A stretch of 64,000 bases of DNA from Subtercola boreus (GTDB lineage Bacteria > Actinomycetota > Actinomycetes > Actinomycetales > Microbacteriaceae), in contig NZ_VFOO01000001.1 of assembly GCF_006716115.1 (NCBI RefSeq), forward strand, positions 1,550,001-1,614,000, in the 5' to 3' direction. Below are positions 50,118-58,828 of this stretch, piece after piece. The position numbers and the translations under genes were made by a program. Under the pieces are notes generated by a model. It saw nothing but the letters and a program-made list of their open reading frames with translations. It made no database searches and had not been told where the DNA came from. Numbering within the stretch: the first letter of the stretch is position 1; each line of letters starts with the position of its first letter.

Positions 50118-51677
50118 GTGACCGCACTCGAGCGAGCGATCGCCGACCCCACGCCCGTACCCGGCATCGGCACCACCTCCCCCGTCGACGGTCTCGAACG
50201 CCGGAGCGTCGGGTTCGTCGACGTGCTGGCCCAGTCCGTCTCGGCGGTCGCCCCGTCGGCCGCGGCCACGACCATCCCACTGATGGTCGCCGTCGTCGCA
50301 GGAGGGTCGACCCTCTGGGCTGTCGCCGTCGCCATGGTGCTCTCGCTGCTCATCGCCACGACCGTCAACCAGTTCACGCGCCGGTTCGCCGCAACGGGGT
50401 CCCTCTACACCTATGTGTCGAAGGGGCTCGGCACGAGTACGGGGTTCGTGGCCGGCACCGCCATGCTGATCGGCTACGGGTTCATCTCGATGTTCGCTCT
50501 GGCGGGTGCGGGGTACTACGTGGGGATCGTGCTCGGGCGGGTCTGGCCGGGTGTGACCGGCAATCCAGTGTTCACCGTGGCGCTGATCGGTGCCATGGCG
50601 GTGGTGGTGCTCGTGGTGATCGTGCGCGGCATCCGACTGTCGACACGGGTGACGCTGCTCATCGAGACGGTGTCGGTGGCGATCATCCTGACCCTGATCG
50701 TGGTGCTGCTGCTGCAGACCGGGCCGACGATCGACCTGACGGCCTTCGCGGTGACCGGTACGACCCCGGCGAACTTCGCGGTCGGTGCGGTGCTGGCCGT
50801 GACCGCGTTCGTCGGGTTCGAGAGCGCGTCGACGCTCGGGGTGGAGGCGCGGCGGCCGTATGCGAGCGTGCCGCGGGCCCTCGTCTGGACTGTGATCGCA
50901 GCGGGCGTGCTCTACCTGCTCGCGACCTACAGCCAGCTCGTCGGGTTCCGGGCGCTCGGGCTAGACCTGACGTCGAGCGCATCGCCCGTCAACGAGCTGG
51001 CGACGGCGTACGGGGTCGAATGGATGGGACTGCTGCTCGATCTCAGCATCGCGACGTCGTTCGTGGCCTGCGCGATCGCCTCGACGACGGCCCTGGCGCG
51101 GGTGCTCTTCGCGATGGGGCGCGAGGGCGTCGTCGCGTCGGCGTTCGGGCGCACGCACCGGCGCTTCCGCACGCCGTACGTGGCTGCTGTGGTGGGCGTG
51201 GCCGTGGTCGCGCTGGTGCCGATGGTGGCGAGCGCCGCGGGATCGGGGCTCTGGGAGACGATGCAGACGCTCATCCTGATCGCAGCGGCCGGATACATCA
51301 CCGCCTACGTGCTCACGTGCGTGGCGGCGCCCGTCTTCCTGCACCGGATCGGCGAGCTGACGCCGTGGGTGGCAGTGCGGGCGATCGCAGCGGCAGTGCT
51401 GCTCGCGGCAGGTGTGGTGGGGTACCTCGTGGTGGAGGCGGCGTCGACGCGCTGGTTCGGCGTGCTGGTCTTCGTGCTGCTGATGGGCGCCGGGCTGGTG
51501 TACTCGGTGGTGATGCGGCGGCGACGGCCGTGGGTGCACGGCACGATCGGGGTGCACGACGTGCCGGTGGCGGCCGATGTGCTGGGTGGGCCGGGGTTCG
51601 GCGGGCCGGCGCTCGGCGGCCCGGCGCCGCGCGGCACACCCGGCCCGGGCAGCACTCCTCCCTCGCGGGGCCTGTGA
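50118..51677 (+). CDS. Second APC superfamily permease
   Basis: About 519 residues from the GTG at 50118; a GTG at 50082 overlaps a likely -10 box (TAGCGT, 50078-50083), so the later start is preferred. About 12 helices: SVSAVAPSAAATTIPLMVA, TGSLYTYVSKGLGTSTGFVA and FVGFESASTLGVEARRPYAS. The long Pro/Gly tail after the last helix is variable. The IclR regulator follows directly. A function in amine or amino-acid transport is inferred from the cluster. Confidence 0.85.
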   Translation: MTALERAIADPTPVPGIGTTSPVDGLERRSVGFVDVLAQSVSAVAPSAAATTIPLMVAVVAGGSTLWAVAVAMVLSLLIATTVNQFTRRFAATGSLYTYVSKGLGTSTGFVAGTAMLIGYGFISMFALAGAGYYVGIVLGRVWPGVTGNPVFTVALIGAMAVVVLVVIVRGIRLSTRVTLLIETVSVAIILTLIVVLLLQTGPTIDLTAFAVTGTTPANFAVGAVLAVTAFVGFESASTLGVEARRPYASVPRALVWTVIAAGVLYLLATYSQLVGFRALGLDLTSSASPVNELATAYGVEWMGLLLDLSIATSFVACAIASTTALARVLFAMGREGVVASAFGRTHRRFRTPYVAAVVGVAVVALVPMVASAAGSGLWETMQTLILIAAAGYITAYVLTCVAAPVFLHRIGELTPWVAVRAIAAAVLLAAGVVGYLVVEAASTRWFGVLVFVLLMGAGLVYSVVMRRRRPWVHGTIGVHDVPVAADVLGGPGFGGPALGGPAPRGTPGPGSTPPSRGL

Positions 51678-51682
51678 GAGCG

Positions 51683-52468
51683 ATGGCAGACCAGGCGCGT
51701 TCACCCGACCGGGCCCGCGCGGCCCCGCCGGTGACCGACCTGCGCGCCCGACAGCCGAAGGCGGTTCACAGCGCCCTCGCCGTGCTCGAGGAGGTCGCGC
51801 GCTGCGGCTCGGGCGTCACCGCCCAGCAGGTCTCCGAGAACCTCGGGATGCCGCGGGCGACGACCTACCGGCTGATCAACCTCCTCGTGCAGGACGAATA
51901 CCTCGTGCGCATGCCCGACCTCCGCGGTTTCACCCTCGGACGGAAGGTCGTCGAACTCGCCCACCTCGTCGCACCGGGGCCGACCCCGGCCGAGTCCCTC
52001 CTCCCGCCCCGCGCGGCGGTCGCGGTGATCGACGAACTGCGGGCGGGCATCCGGGGCGGCGTGCACCTCGTACGGTACGACGGCGACCGGATGACCGTGG
52101 TCGACGCCGACCCCGACTTTCCCCTCAGCGACCCGACCCGGCTCGCCGAAGAGCTCGGGGCCTCGGCGATGGGTCGCCTGCTCGTCGCCGAGCTGCTCGA
52201 GACCGGGGATCCGCTGCCGGCCGGGGTGCAGGCATCCGGCGCCGACTTCAGCGCCCTGCAGCACGACGTCAGCACCCTCGGTCACGCTCGCCAGGTCGAC
52301 CAGTTCACGCCGGGCTTCGGATGTCTCGCCCTGCCCATCCGTGGGCCCCGGGACGAACTCGTGGCAGGCCTGGCCCTTTCGGCCCCCCGCATCCGCATCG
52401 ACGAGCCGGGTGCGGTGCTGGCGCTGCTCTCGGAGGGTGCGCGGCGGCTGTCGCCGCTGCTGCGCTGA
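51683..52468 (+). CDS. IclR-family regulator
   Basis: 261 residues from the ATG at 51683 (a GTG at 51674 overlaps the permease stop by 4 bp and is possible). Winged HTH: KAVHSALAVLEEVARCGSGV, QQVSENLGMPRATTYRLINL. The ligand domain has DFSALQHDVSTLGHARQVDQ and the FTPGFGCLALPIRGP block. IclR proteins sense small catabolites; this one is placed to control the amine oxidase and permease genes. Confidence 0.88.
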   Translation: MADQARSPDRARAAPPVTDLRARQPKAVHSALAVLEEVARCGSGVTAQQVSENLGMPRATTYRLINLLVQDEYLVRMPDLRGFTLGRKVVELAHLVAPGPTPAESLLPPRAAVAVIDELRAGIRGGVHLVRYDGDRMTVVDADPDFPLSDPTRLAEELGASAMGRLLVAELLETGDPLPAGVQASGADFSALQHDVSTLGHARQVDQFTPGFGCLALPIRGPRDELVAGLALSAPRIRIDEPGAVLALLSEGARRLSPLLR

Positions 52469-52500
52469 GGCGCCCCGCCGGGCCGATTCCGTTCGAAGCG

Positions 52501-52857
52501 TCAGCCGCGCAGGATCGACGCCATCTTCTTGCCGCGGGCGACCTCGTCGACGAGCTTGTCGAGGTAGCGGATGCGCTGCATCAGGGGGCCCTCGATCTCC
52601 TCGACGCGGATACCGCAGATCAGGCCCGTGATGAGTGTGGCGTTCGGGTTGAATGCGGGCGACTCGGCGAAGAAGGTCTCGAGGTCCACGTCGCGCTCGA
52701 TGGCGTCGTCGAGGCCGGGCTGGTCGTAGCCCGTGAGCCAGCGGGTGACCTCATCGACGTCGGCGCGGGCATGGCCCTTGCGTTCGACCTTGGCGACGTA
52801 GAGCGAGTGGATGCGCGCGAAACTCATGCTGAAGATGCGGTGGTGTGGCTCGCTCAT
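52501..52857 (-). CDS. DUF2200 protein
   Basis: 118 residues; GGAGA lies before the ATG and GACAAT six bases upstream. The sequence matches DUF2200 throughout: HHRIFSMSFARIHSLYVAKV, DVDEVTRWLTGYDQPGLDDA and CGIRVEEIEGPLMQRIRYLD. The family has no established function. Single gene. Confidence 0.9.
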   Translation of the reverse strand: MSEPHHRIFSMSFARIHSLYVAKVERKGHARADVDEVTRWLTGYDQPGLDDAIERDVDLETFFAESPAFNPNATLITGLICGIRVEEIEGPLMQRIRYLDKLVDEVARGKKMASILRG

Positions 52858-52914
52858 GTCTCCATTGTCGGGCACCGGGGGGACGAATCATCCAGAATCG
52901 GACGATCACAACGG

Positions 52915-53046
52915 GCGCGCAGGTGAGAGGCTTTCGCCATGGACATTGCCGAGTGGTGGCCGAGGCTGGGCGATGATGCGCGCAGGTGAGAGGCTTTCGC
53001 CATGGACATTGCCGAGTGGTGGCCGAGGCTGGGCGATGATGCGCGC
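52915..53046. repeat. 63-bp exact tandem duplication over a gene start
   Basis: The unit at 52915-52977 is repeated without change at 52978-53040, plus six further bases (53041-53046). The unit includes the ribosome region and first 13 codons of the gene at 53002. The first copy yields a 16-residue reading frame (52939-52989) that repeats the true N-terminus and ends in TGA inside the second copy. Confidence 0.95.
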
Positions 53047-53229
53047 GCCTGGCTGACAGCGAACAACGGCGACGCGTTGCCGTCGCACATCGTGGAGCAG
53101 ATCGCTGCTGCCGGCGGGGTCGTCACGTCCGGCGCGTGGTGGGTGGGTGAGAGCGGGCCGGAGGGGTTCTTCCTCTCCGACCGCGCGACGGACTGGATCG
53201 AGGAAGCCTCGAACGGCGAGCATCCCTGA
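53002..53229 (+). CDS. Small hypothetical protein with duplicated 5' end
   Basis: 75 residues, MDIAEWWPRLGDDARAWLTA at the start and VGESGPEGFFLSDRATDWIE at the end. Soluble, acidic, aromatic-rich; no family recognised. GAGAGG precedes the ATG. Because the upstream 63 bp are duplicated, a ribosome starting at the first copy would make only the 16-residue peptide, so the duplication may act as an upstream ORF. Confidence 0.7.
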   Translation: MDIAEWWPRLGDDARAWLTANNGDALPSHIVEQIAAAGGVVTSGAWWVGESGPEGFFLSDRATDWIEEASNGEHP

Positions 53230-53247
53230 GGTCACCGGCTCCGAGGA

Positions 53248-53664
53248 CTATGACTTTCCCCACGGGTTGATCAGCGCGATGCCGAGGCCCTCGAAATCTT
53301 TCGTGTTCCTGGTCGCGAGTTCGGCGCCCGCTCCCACGCAGATGGCAGCGATCATCCCGTCTTCGACGCTGAGCGGCCGGCCGATCGTTGCACGGCGCTC
53401 GTGCAACACGGCGAAGATTCGGGCCGCCTCGGTGTCGTAGTGGAGGATCTCGTGGGCGAAGGTCACGATGATGTTCTCTATGGCAGCCAAGAGCGCCTCT
53501 CGGCGACGCCCCTGTGGCAGCTGCCGCGCGCCGACAAGCATCTCGCCGACACTGATGGAGGTGATCGCTGCCTCCCCGGCCGCCCGCTCGAGCCAGTCGA
53601 TGACGGCAGCATCAGGTGAACGCCTGAGCGGTTCGGAGAGCACATTCGTGTCGAGGATGATCAC
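53248..53664 (-). CDS. PIN-domain toxin (VapC/FitB type)
   Basis: 138 residues with the acidic set of PIN ribonucleases: Asp5 in ILDTNV, Glu41 in SVGEML, Asp102 in SVEDGMI and Asp123 in TRNTKDF. Its start overlaps the antitoxin stop by 4 bp. VapC/FitB toxins cut tRNA, rRNA or mRNA when not bound by antitoxin. Confidence 0.93.
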   Translation of the reverse strand: MIILDTNVLSEPLRRSPDAAVIDWLERAAGEAAITSISVGEMLVGARQLPQGRRREALLAAIENIIVTFAHEILHYDTEAARIFAVLHERRATIGRPLSVEDGMIAAICVGAGAELATRNTKDFEGLGIALINPWGKS

Positions 53665-53888
53665 GCGAAATCGATCGGCCGGGGCAGGTTTCGGGCAGGC
53701 AGCTCGAATTCATCTGTGGACAGGGTCGCGGCGGCCGCCAACCACGTTGTCACCAGGTGGTTGGGAGTGACTGCTGCGCTCAGGATGGCGCGCGCCTCGG
53801 CCTCCATCGAGCGCCCATTCTCTGCCGCTCTCAGCCGAATGCGTCGCTGCACATCTTCATCGAGATTTCTCACCGTCAAAACACCCAT
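53661..53888 (-). CDS. RHH antitoxin (FitA/VapB type)
   Basis: 75 residues; GGAGGTGC precedes the ATG. The RHH N-terminus is LTVRNLDEDVQRRIRLRAAE then GRSMEAEARAILSAAV, the FitA-type pattern. The C-terminal part would bind the toxin active site. Complex binding to the promoter should repress the pair. Confidence 0.9.
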   Translation of the reverse strand: MGVLTVRNLDEDVQRRIRLRAAENGRSMEAEARAILSAAVTPNHLVTTWLAAAATLSTDEFELPARNLPRPIDFA

Positions 53889-53941
53889 GCCTGCACCTCC
53901 GACAGCAATGCTAGCAGTGCTGTCACTTGACGGTCAGCTTG

Positions 53942-53959
53942 ACCTCAAGCGCTTGAAGT
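53942..53959. promoter_or_regulatory. Putative MerR operator
   Basis: ACCTCAAGCGCTTGAAGT has a perfect 10-bp core CAAGCGCTTG and near-symmetric flanks. It follows TTGACC (53939-53944, -35 like), the arrangement of MerR-controlled promoters with stretched spacing, just before the MerR gene. Confidence 0.55.
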
Positions 53960-53975
53960 CTGTTCTGATGGGGAC

Positions 53976-54416
53976 ATGACACTGTTGACCATCCAGAACG
54001 CGTCCCAGCGCAGCCGGCTGAGCGAGCCGACGCTGCGGTACTACGAGGAGGTGGGGCTCATCGGCCCGATCGCCCGCGACGAGCGGAGCGGGCACCGGCG
54101 CTACCGCGAGCGCGACCTCGACGACCTGCAGGTGCTCGCCTGCCTCCGCGCGATGGGGGTGGGCATCGAGGACATGCGCACGTACCAGGCGAATCGCGCC
54201 AAGGGCCGGGAGGCCGCGGGCGAGCAGCGCGACATCCTGAACCGGCACGCGCGCCGCATCGAGCAGGAGATCGAGACGCTCGGCGTGCACCTGCGGTACC
54301 TCGAAGCGAAGGCGGGACTCTGGGATGCCCGGGACCGGGGCGATGCGGCGGAAGAGGCCGTGGCAGCCGACCGGGTGAATGCTCTGCTCGGCGAGCTCGA
54401 AGCGGTGATGGCATGA
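53976..54416 (+). CDS. MerR-family regulator
   Basis: 146 residues. HTH at the start: ASQRSRLSEPTLRYYEEVGL, then RDERSGHRRYRERDLDDLQV and the long dimerisation helix (RHARRIEQEIETLGVHLRYL). There are no conserved metal-binding cysteines, so it is of the small-molecule or redox group (SoxR-less, AdhR-like). Its stop overlaps the reductase start by 4 bp, predicting direct control of that enzyme. Confidence 0.88.
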   Translation: MTLLTIQNASQRSRLSEPTLRYYEEVGLIGPIARDERSGHRRYRERDLDDLQVLACLRAMGVGIEDMRTYQANRAKGREAAGEQRDILNRHARRIEQEIETLGVHLRYLEAKAGLWDARDRGDAAEEAVAADRVNALLGELEAVMA

Positions 54417-55372
54417 ACCGGGTACTGGTGACGGGTGGATCCGGGTACCTCGCGACACGCCTCATCGCCGACCTGCTGCTGGACGGTACCGAGGTGCGCA
54501 CGACGCTCCGCTCTCCGGCGGGCGAGGCGGGACTGCGGGCGGCGCTCGGGCGGGCGGGGGCCGACGATGCGGGGCTCGAGATCGTCTACGCGAGCCTGAC
54601 CGAGGACGAGGGCTGGGCATCCGCCGCCCGCGGCATCGAAGAGGTGTACCACCTGGCGTCGCCGATGGTGCTCTCGACGGAACCCGACGAGGTGGTCGTC
54701 CCGGCCCGCGACGGGGCGTTGCGGATGCTGCGTGCCGCACGCGACGCCGGCGCGCGTCGGGTCGTGCTGACCTCATCGTTCGCGGCGATCGGCTACTCCC
54801 CCAAGCCCGTGCGCGACTACGACGAAGACGACTGGACCGACCCGGAGACTCCGGGCCTCGCTCCCTATCCCCTGTCGAAGGCGGTCGCCGAGCGGGCCGC
54901 CTGGGACTTCATCGAACGGGAGGGTGCTGATACGTCGCTGGTCGTCATCAACCCGACCTGGATCGCCGGACCCACCCTGACCGTCGACGCGCGCTCATCG
55001 CTGCAGTTCTTCACCGGGATGCTCAGCGGTGCCCTCACGCAGGTGCCGCGGCAGCGCTTCGGCATCGCGGACGTTCGGGATGTCGCCACTCTCCACGTGA
55101 CGGCGATGAAGACGCCGAACGCGGCCGGCCGGCGCTACCTCGCCCTCGCGGACGGGCCGACGCGGACCTTCCTCGATGTGGCGAACGTGCTGCGCGAGCG
55201 GCTCGGCGCGTTCGCGTCCCGGGTGCCGACCGAGGAGGTGCCGGGTGACGAGCCGGCGCCGCTGGTCATCCACAACGAGCGCGCTAAGCGGGAGCTCGGC
55301 TTCCGGCCGCGCCCGGCCGAGGAGACGATCGTCGAGACCGCGGAGTCGCTGCGCGACCTCGGTCTCGCCTGA
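54413..55372 (+). CDS. NAD(P)-dependent epimerase/aldehyde reductase
   Basis: 319 residues, extended SDR: TGGSGYLATRLIADLLLDG at the N-terminus (glycine motif), the VYHLASPMVLS segment, VVLTSSFAAIGYSP with Ser, and YPLSK as the YxxxK active site. The pattern fits dihydroflavonol-reductase-like or aldehyde-reducing enzymes. Translationally coupled to the MerR gene, suggesting a response to reactive aldehydes. Confidence 0.88.
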   Translation: MNRVLVTGGSGYLATRLIADLLLDGTEVRTTLRSPAGEAGLRAALGRAGADDAGLEIVYASLTEDEGWASAARGIEEVYHLASPMVLSTEPDEVVVPARDGALRMLRAARDAGARRVVLTSSFAAIGYSPKPVRDYDEDDWTDPETPGLAPYPLSKAVAERAAWDFIEREGADTSLVVINPTWIAGPTLTVDARSSLQFFTGMLSGALTQVPRQRFGIADVRDVATLHVTAMKTPNAAGRRYLALADGPTRTFLDVANVLRERLGAFASRVPTEEVPGDEPAPLVIHNERAKRELGFRPRPAEETIVETAESLRDLGLA

Positions 55373-55546
55373 CGGCCGCCGCCCGCCCGCCGCGTCCCCC
55401 GCGGCGGCGGATCGGCTCGGAGTTTCCGTCGCTCTGAAACCGGGATACCGACCGGAACTCCCGAGCCGTCCGCCCGCCTGCCCGCGGCGTGGGTAATGAA
55501 CGGGGCGGGGCGGCGGCTCGCCGGCCACGGCGGATAGCCTGAGCAG

Positions 55547-56182
55547 GTGCGCACCTCTAGACGGGATCAACGACAGAACGATGCGGCGGCCCGTTTGGCG
55601 CAGGCGGACGTGACGCTCAGCGAGATCAGGCGACGACTGATCGGGGCGGACGACGCGGAGCGGGCGGGCGACGACCTGCTCGCACGACGTCTGCGGGACG
55701 AGGCACTCCTCCTCACTTCCGCAGCCCAGTCGCCCGAACCGGGGCCGGAGCGCGACGCGGCCGAGCACGACGCGACCGAACGCGACGAACCTCGTGCGCC
55801 GGCCGGGAATGGAAGCACATCCGCCCTGCAGTCCGTCGTGGACCGCGGTCACCGGCTCGCCAAGAGGCCGGCCCTGCGCCGGGACGATGTGAGGAAACTG
55901 TCGGGGTCGCGCGACGAGGGCAAACGCGTGATGGGGCTGGCGATCATCCAGAAGCGACCCGAGCTGGGGAGTATCGAGACGCTGGTCGAGGCTGTCAGCG
56001 GCTCGAGAAGCACGTTCGAGGTGCACCAGGGGCTGGTGGCAGCCCGCGCGGCGGTCGACGCCAGGACGCTGGACGATGACGAGCTGGCCGCGCTGCGCGA
56101 GGCGATCCGCGTCCCGCTTGCGGCGGGCCGCATCTGTGGAGACGAGAGCATCCACCTCGCTCGGCAGCTCCTCGAGCCGTGA
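55547..56182 (+). CDS. Hypothetical protein
   Basis: 211 residues, highly charged. The N-terminal ~55 residues look like a coiled helix (RLAQADVTLSEIRRRLIGAD), followed by a Glu/Asp/Pro linker and a C-terminal helical domain (RRDDVRKLSGSRDEGKRVMG, VHQGLVAARAAVDARTLDDD). No family recognised. Probably cytoplasmic. A hairpin follows the gene. Confidence 0.6.
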   Translation: MRTSRRDQRQNDAAARLAQADVTLSEIRRRLIGADDAERAGDDLLARRLRDEALLLTSAAQSPEPGPERDAAEHDATERDEPRAPAGNGSTSALQSVVDRGHRLAKRPALRRDDVRKLSGSRDEGKRVMGLAIIQKRPELGSIETLVEAVSGSRSTFEVHQGLVAARAAVDARTLDDDELAALREAIRVPLAAGRICGDESIHLARQLLEP

Positions 56183-56220
56183 GCCCCTGGCCCCGAGTCC
56201 CCTGATCGTCGGCCGCACAG

Positions 56221-56246
56221 AAAAAGCAGGGAGAACAACTCCCTGC
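56221..56246 (-). terminator. Intrinsic terminator reading on the minus strand
   Basis: On the minus strand the stem GCAGGGAG/CTCCCTGC (loop TTGTT) is followed by five T residues (56221-56225). On the plus strand the hairpin also lies after the 55547 gene, but without a T-tract. No minus-strand gene runs into it directly. Confidence 0.6.
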
Positions 56247-56352
56247 CGTACCCAAATTATCTCCCGACCGGGGGCTTGCCGCAAGACCCCTGTGCTGCGG
56301 CAGACTGCTTCGCGGGCCGCGCTCCGTGCGCGAACCCGGGAGAGGAGCCCCC

Positions 56353-57894
56353 TTGGAAGAGTGCGCAGTCGCGATCGTCGGCGCAGGGCCGGTCGGCATG
56401 GTGCTGGCTGGCGAGCTGGCGCTGGCGGGCATCCACGTCGCCCTGCTCGAACGCCGACCGACCCAGAGACTCGAGGGGTCGCGCGCGGGTGGGCTACAGT
56501 CACGCACGATCGAAGTGTTCGACCAGCGCGGCATCGCCGATCGGATGCTCGCGCAGGGCACGACGGCCCAGACCCAGCTGTTCGGCGGCACGGTGCTCGA
56601 CATCAGCGACTTTCCGACGCGGCATCCATACGGGTTGGGGCTGTGGCAGAACCGCATCGAGGCGATCCTCGCGGGCTGGGTCGGTGAGATCGGGGTGGCG
56701 ATCCAGTACGGCTGCGAAGTGGCGGGGGTCGAGCACGACGGCAGAAGTGGCGGGTCGGGCGTGACGGTGCGCCTGGCCGACGGCCGGACAATGGGGGCGC
56801 AGTACGTCGTCGGCTGTGACGGAGGTCGGAGCCTCGTGCGGAAGGCCGCCGGCATCGCGTTCGAGGGGTGGGACGCAACGGTCAGCACCATCGTGGCCGA
56901 GGTCGAGTACACCGACGAGCCCGAGTGGGGCATGAAGCGGGGCGAGCGGGGCACACACGGGATCGGCCCGATCGAACCGGGACGGCCGACCATCCGCGTC
57001 GTGGTCACCGAGAGCGAGCTGCGGCAGGGCGGCGACCCGACGCTCGACGACCTCCGCGTCGCGATGCGCGAGGTGTGGGGCACCGACTTCGGTGTGCACT
57101 CCCCCACCTGGATCTCGCGCTTCACGGATGCCGCGCGCCAGGCCACGGCGTACCGGGCCGGGCGCATCCTGCTCGCCGGCGACGCAGCCCACGTTCACTA
57201 TCCGGCCGGCGGACAGGGGCTCAACGTCGGGGTGCAGGACGCCATGAACCTCGGCTGGAAGCTCGCGCAGGTCGTGTCGGGTGTGTCACCCGGCTCACTC
57301 CTCGACAGCTACGAACGCGAACGGCATCCTGTCGGCGCAGCCGTGTTGCAGGATTCGCTGGCGCAGGTCGCGCTGCGGCGAACGGATGCCCGGTCGAAGG
57401 CTGTGGCAGCTTCGGTCGCCGATCTGCTGTCGACCGACGCCGGACGGAAACGGTTCGGCGCGCGACTGTCAGGGCTCGGGGTGCATTACCCGGTGGGCGA
57501 GGCTGTCGGGGCCGATCATCCGCTCCGCGGGCGACGGATGCCCGACCTCGACCTGCTCCTACCCGATGGGTCGAACGTGCGGCTGTTCGCGCTGCTCAAC
57601 GGGGCGCGGGGCGTGCTGCTCGACCTCGACGGGGCATCCGCGGTGGAGGCCGGGCCCTGGGCGGATTGCGGGCGGGTGCGGGTGGTGCAGGTGGTGCGGG
57701 CGAGCCGGTCGAGCCGGGAGGGCGCGGCCGCAGATGTCGGCCCCGACGGGTCGCCGTGGGATCTCCCCGAGCTGGGCGTGGTCGAGGAACCGACGGCGGT
57801 GCTCGTGCGACCGGACGGTTACGTGGCGTGGGTGGGCTGCGGCAGCAGCGCCGGGCTGGTCGAAGCGCTGAGCGAGTGGTTCGGAGTGGTCTGA
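56353..57894 (+). CDS. FAD-dependent aromatic monooxygenase
   Basis: 513 residues from the TTG at 56353, five bases after AGAGGAG. FAD motifs are complete: IVGAGPVGMVLAGELALAGI (GxGxxG), VVGCDGGRSLVRKAAGI (DG motif) and RILLAGDAAHVHYPAGGQGL (GD motif). The C-terminal thioredoxin-like domain (about 400-513) is typical of the PheA/TfdB and RdmE/rifampicin-monooxygenase-like group. It would hydroxylate an aromatic compound or antibiotic with NAD(P)H and O2; the substrate is unknown. Confidence 0.9.
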   Translation: MEECAVAIVGAGPVGMVLAGELALAGIHVALLERRPTQRLEGSRAGGLQSRTIEVFDQRGIADRMLAQGTTAQTQLFGGTVLDISDFPTRHPYGLGLWQNRIEAILAGWVGEIGVAIQYGCEVAGVEHDGRSGGSGVTVRLADGRTMGAQYVVGCDGGRSLVRKAAGIAFEGWDATVSTIVAEVEYTDEPEWGMKRGERGTHGIGPIEPGRPTIRVVVTESELRQGGDPTLDDLRVAMREVWGTDFGVHSPTWISRFTDAARQATAYRAGRILLAGDAAHVHYPAGGQGLNVGVQDAMNLGWKLAQVVSGVSPGSLLDSYERERHPVGAAVLQDSLAQVALRRTDARSKAVAASVADLLSTDAGRKRFGARLSGLGVHYPVGEAVGADHPLRGRRMPDLDLLLPDGSNVRLFALLNGARGVLLDLDGASAVEAGPWADCGRVRVVQVVRASRSSREGAAADVGPDGSPWDLPELGVVEEPTAVLVRPDGYVAWVGCGSSAGLVEALSEWFGVV

Positions 57895-58094
57895 CCGCCA
57901 GCCCCATGACTCGCCTGACCACGGGCCGCCTGATCCGTCCGGCCGCGCGCCGCCGCGCCAGGGCCTTCGGTGGGACAGTTCCACGCGGGGACACGACGGT
58001 CCTTCACGATCAACACCACGAAGACAGAGACCTCGACCACGCGCCAGAGGGCGAAGAGAACCGGGTCGGGAATGGGGAGAGGGCGTTCGGGCAT
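57819..58094 (-). CDS. Possible small membrane protein
   Basis: 91 residues; GAGGAAGG lies about 10 bases before the ATG. The start (PDPVLFALWRVVEVSVFVVL) is a plausible transmembrane helix, but the C-terminal two thirds are low-complexity and overlap the end of the monooxygenase by 76 bp. It may be shorter in reality or spurious. The rest of 57895-58242 has no other gene. Confidence 0.35.
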   Translation of the reverse strand: MPERPLPIPDPVLFALWRVVEVSVFVVLIVKDRRVPAWNCPTEGPGAAARGRTDQAARGQASHGAGGQTTPNHSLSASTSPALLPQPTHAT

Positions 58095-58242
58095 GGGCGG
58101 GCATCCTTCCTCGTGCCTCCGATGCTAGGCACCCCGCACGCTGACGCGGAGCAGGCGCGGGATGTCCCAGATGAGGGTTCGGTGAACGGATGCTGAACCG
58201 GCGGTCTGCGGATGCTCGCCACAGCGCCCGCGCCCTGTGAGC

Positions 58243-58743
58243 TCAGACGGGCGGAGTGCCGTTCGTCGCGACGAACTCCGTCGCGATTCCGTCGGAGAGA
58301 GCGTGATCGATGCGCTCGCGGATGTCCGGGGAGATCGGCGGCAACGCGTCGAGGGGGAACCACCGGGCATCCGTGTTCTCGCCGTCAGCGGGGTGGGGTT
58401 CGCCCGAGATGAACCGCATGCGGAACGTGAAGTCGAGGTAGTCGGCCTGGTCGCCGTTCGGGTAGGTCACGCGGGGAATGGTGTGCACCCAGGCCAGACG
58501 TTCGGCGATGGCGACGATGCCTGCCTCTTCGAGAGTCTCGCGCGCCGCGGCATCGGCGGGTTCTTCGCGGGGGTCGATGATGCCCGTGACCGGGGTCCAG
58601 GCGCCGGTGTCGCTCCGCCGCACGAGCAGAAGCTCCGCGCCGGCCTCCGTCTCACGGGTCAGCACGGCGGTGGTGCCGATCAGCCAGAGCGGCGCGTGGC
58701 CGATGGCGGCGCGGAGGGCCAGCACGAAATCGGGGGTCGCCAT
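58243..58743 (-). CDS. Nudix hydrolase
   Basis: 166 residues from the ATG at 58743; TACGCT lies six bases upstream (leaderless). The Nudix box GIIDPREEPADAAARETLEE then AGI is complete (Gly54, Glu60, Arg68-Glu69, Glu72-Glu73). It hydrolyses nucleoside-diphosphate-linked compounds. The front block (WLIGTTAVLTRETEAGAELL) and the C-terminal DARWFPLDALPPISPDIRER fit NADH-pyrophosphatase or MutT-like members used as housecleaners. Confidence 0.92.
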   Translation of the reverse strand: MATPDFVLALRAAIGHAPLWLIGTTAVLTRETEAGAELLLVRRSDTGAWTPVTGIIDPREEPADAAARETLEEAGIVAIAERLAWVHTIPRVTYPNGDQADYLDFTFRMRFISGEPHPADGENTDARWFPLDALPPISPDIRERIDHALSDGIATEFVATNGTPPV

Positions 58744-58828
58744 GCCCCCAGCGTAGCCGGGCATCCGCTCGCCCCGCCCCTCTCCACTCAGGGTGGGGCG
58801 GGGCGGGCGAGCAGTGGGTGTTGGCAGG

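Noticed and set aside
48433-50121. A 562-codon plus-strand frame opposite the permease
   Set aside because: Antisense shadow of a clear APC permease; it is rich in His/Asp/Arg without any domain.
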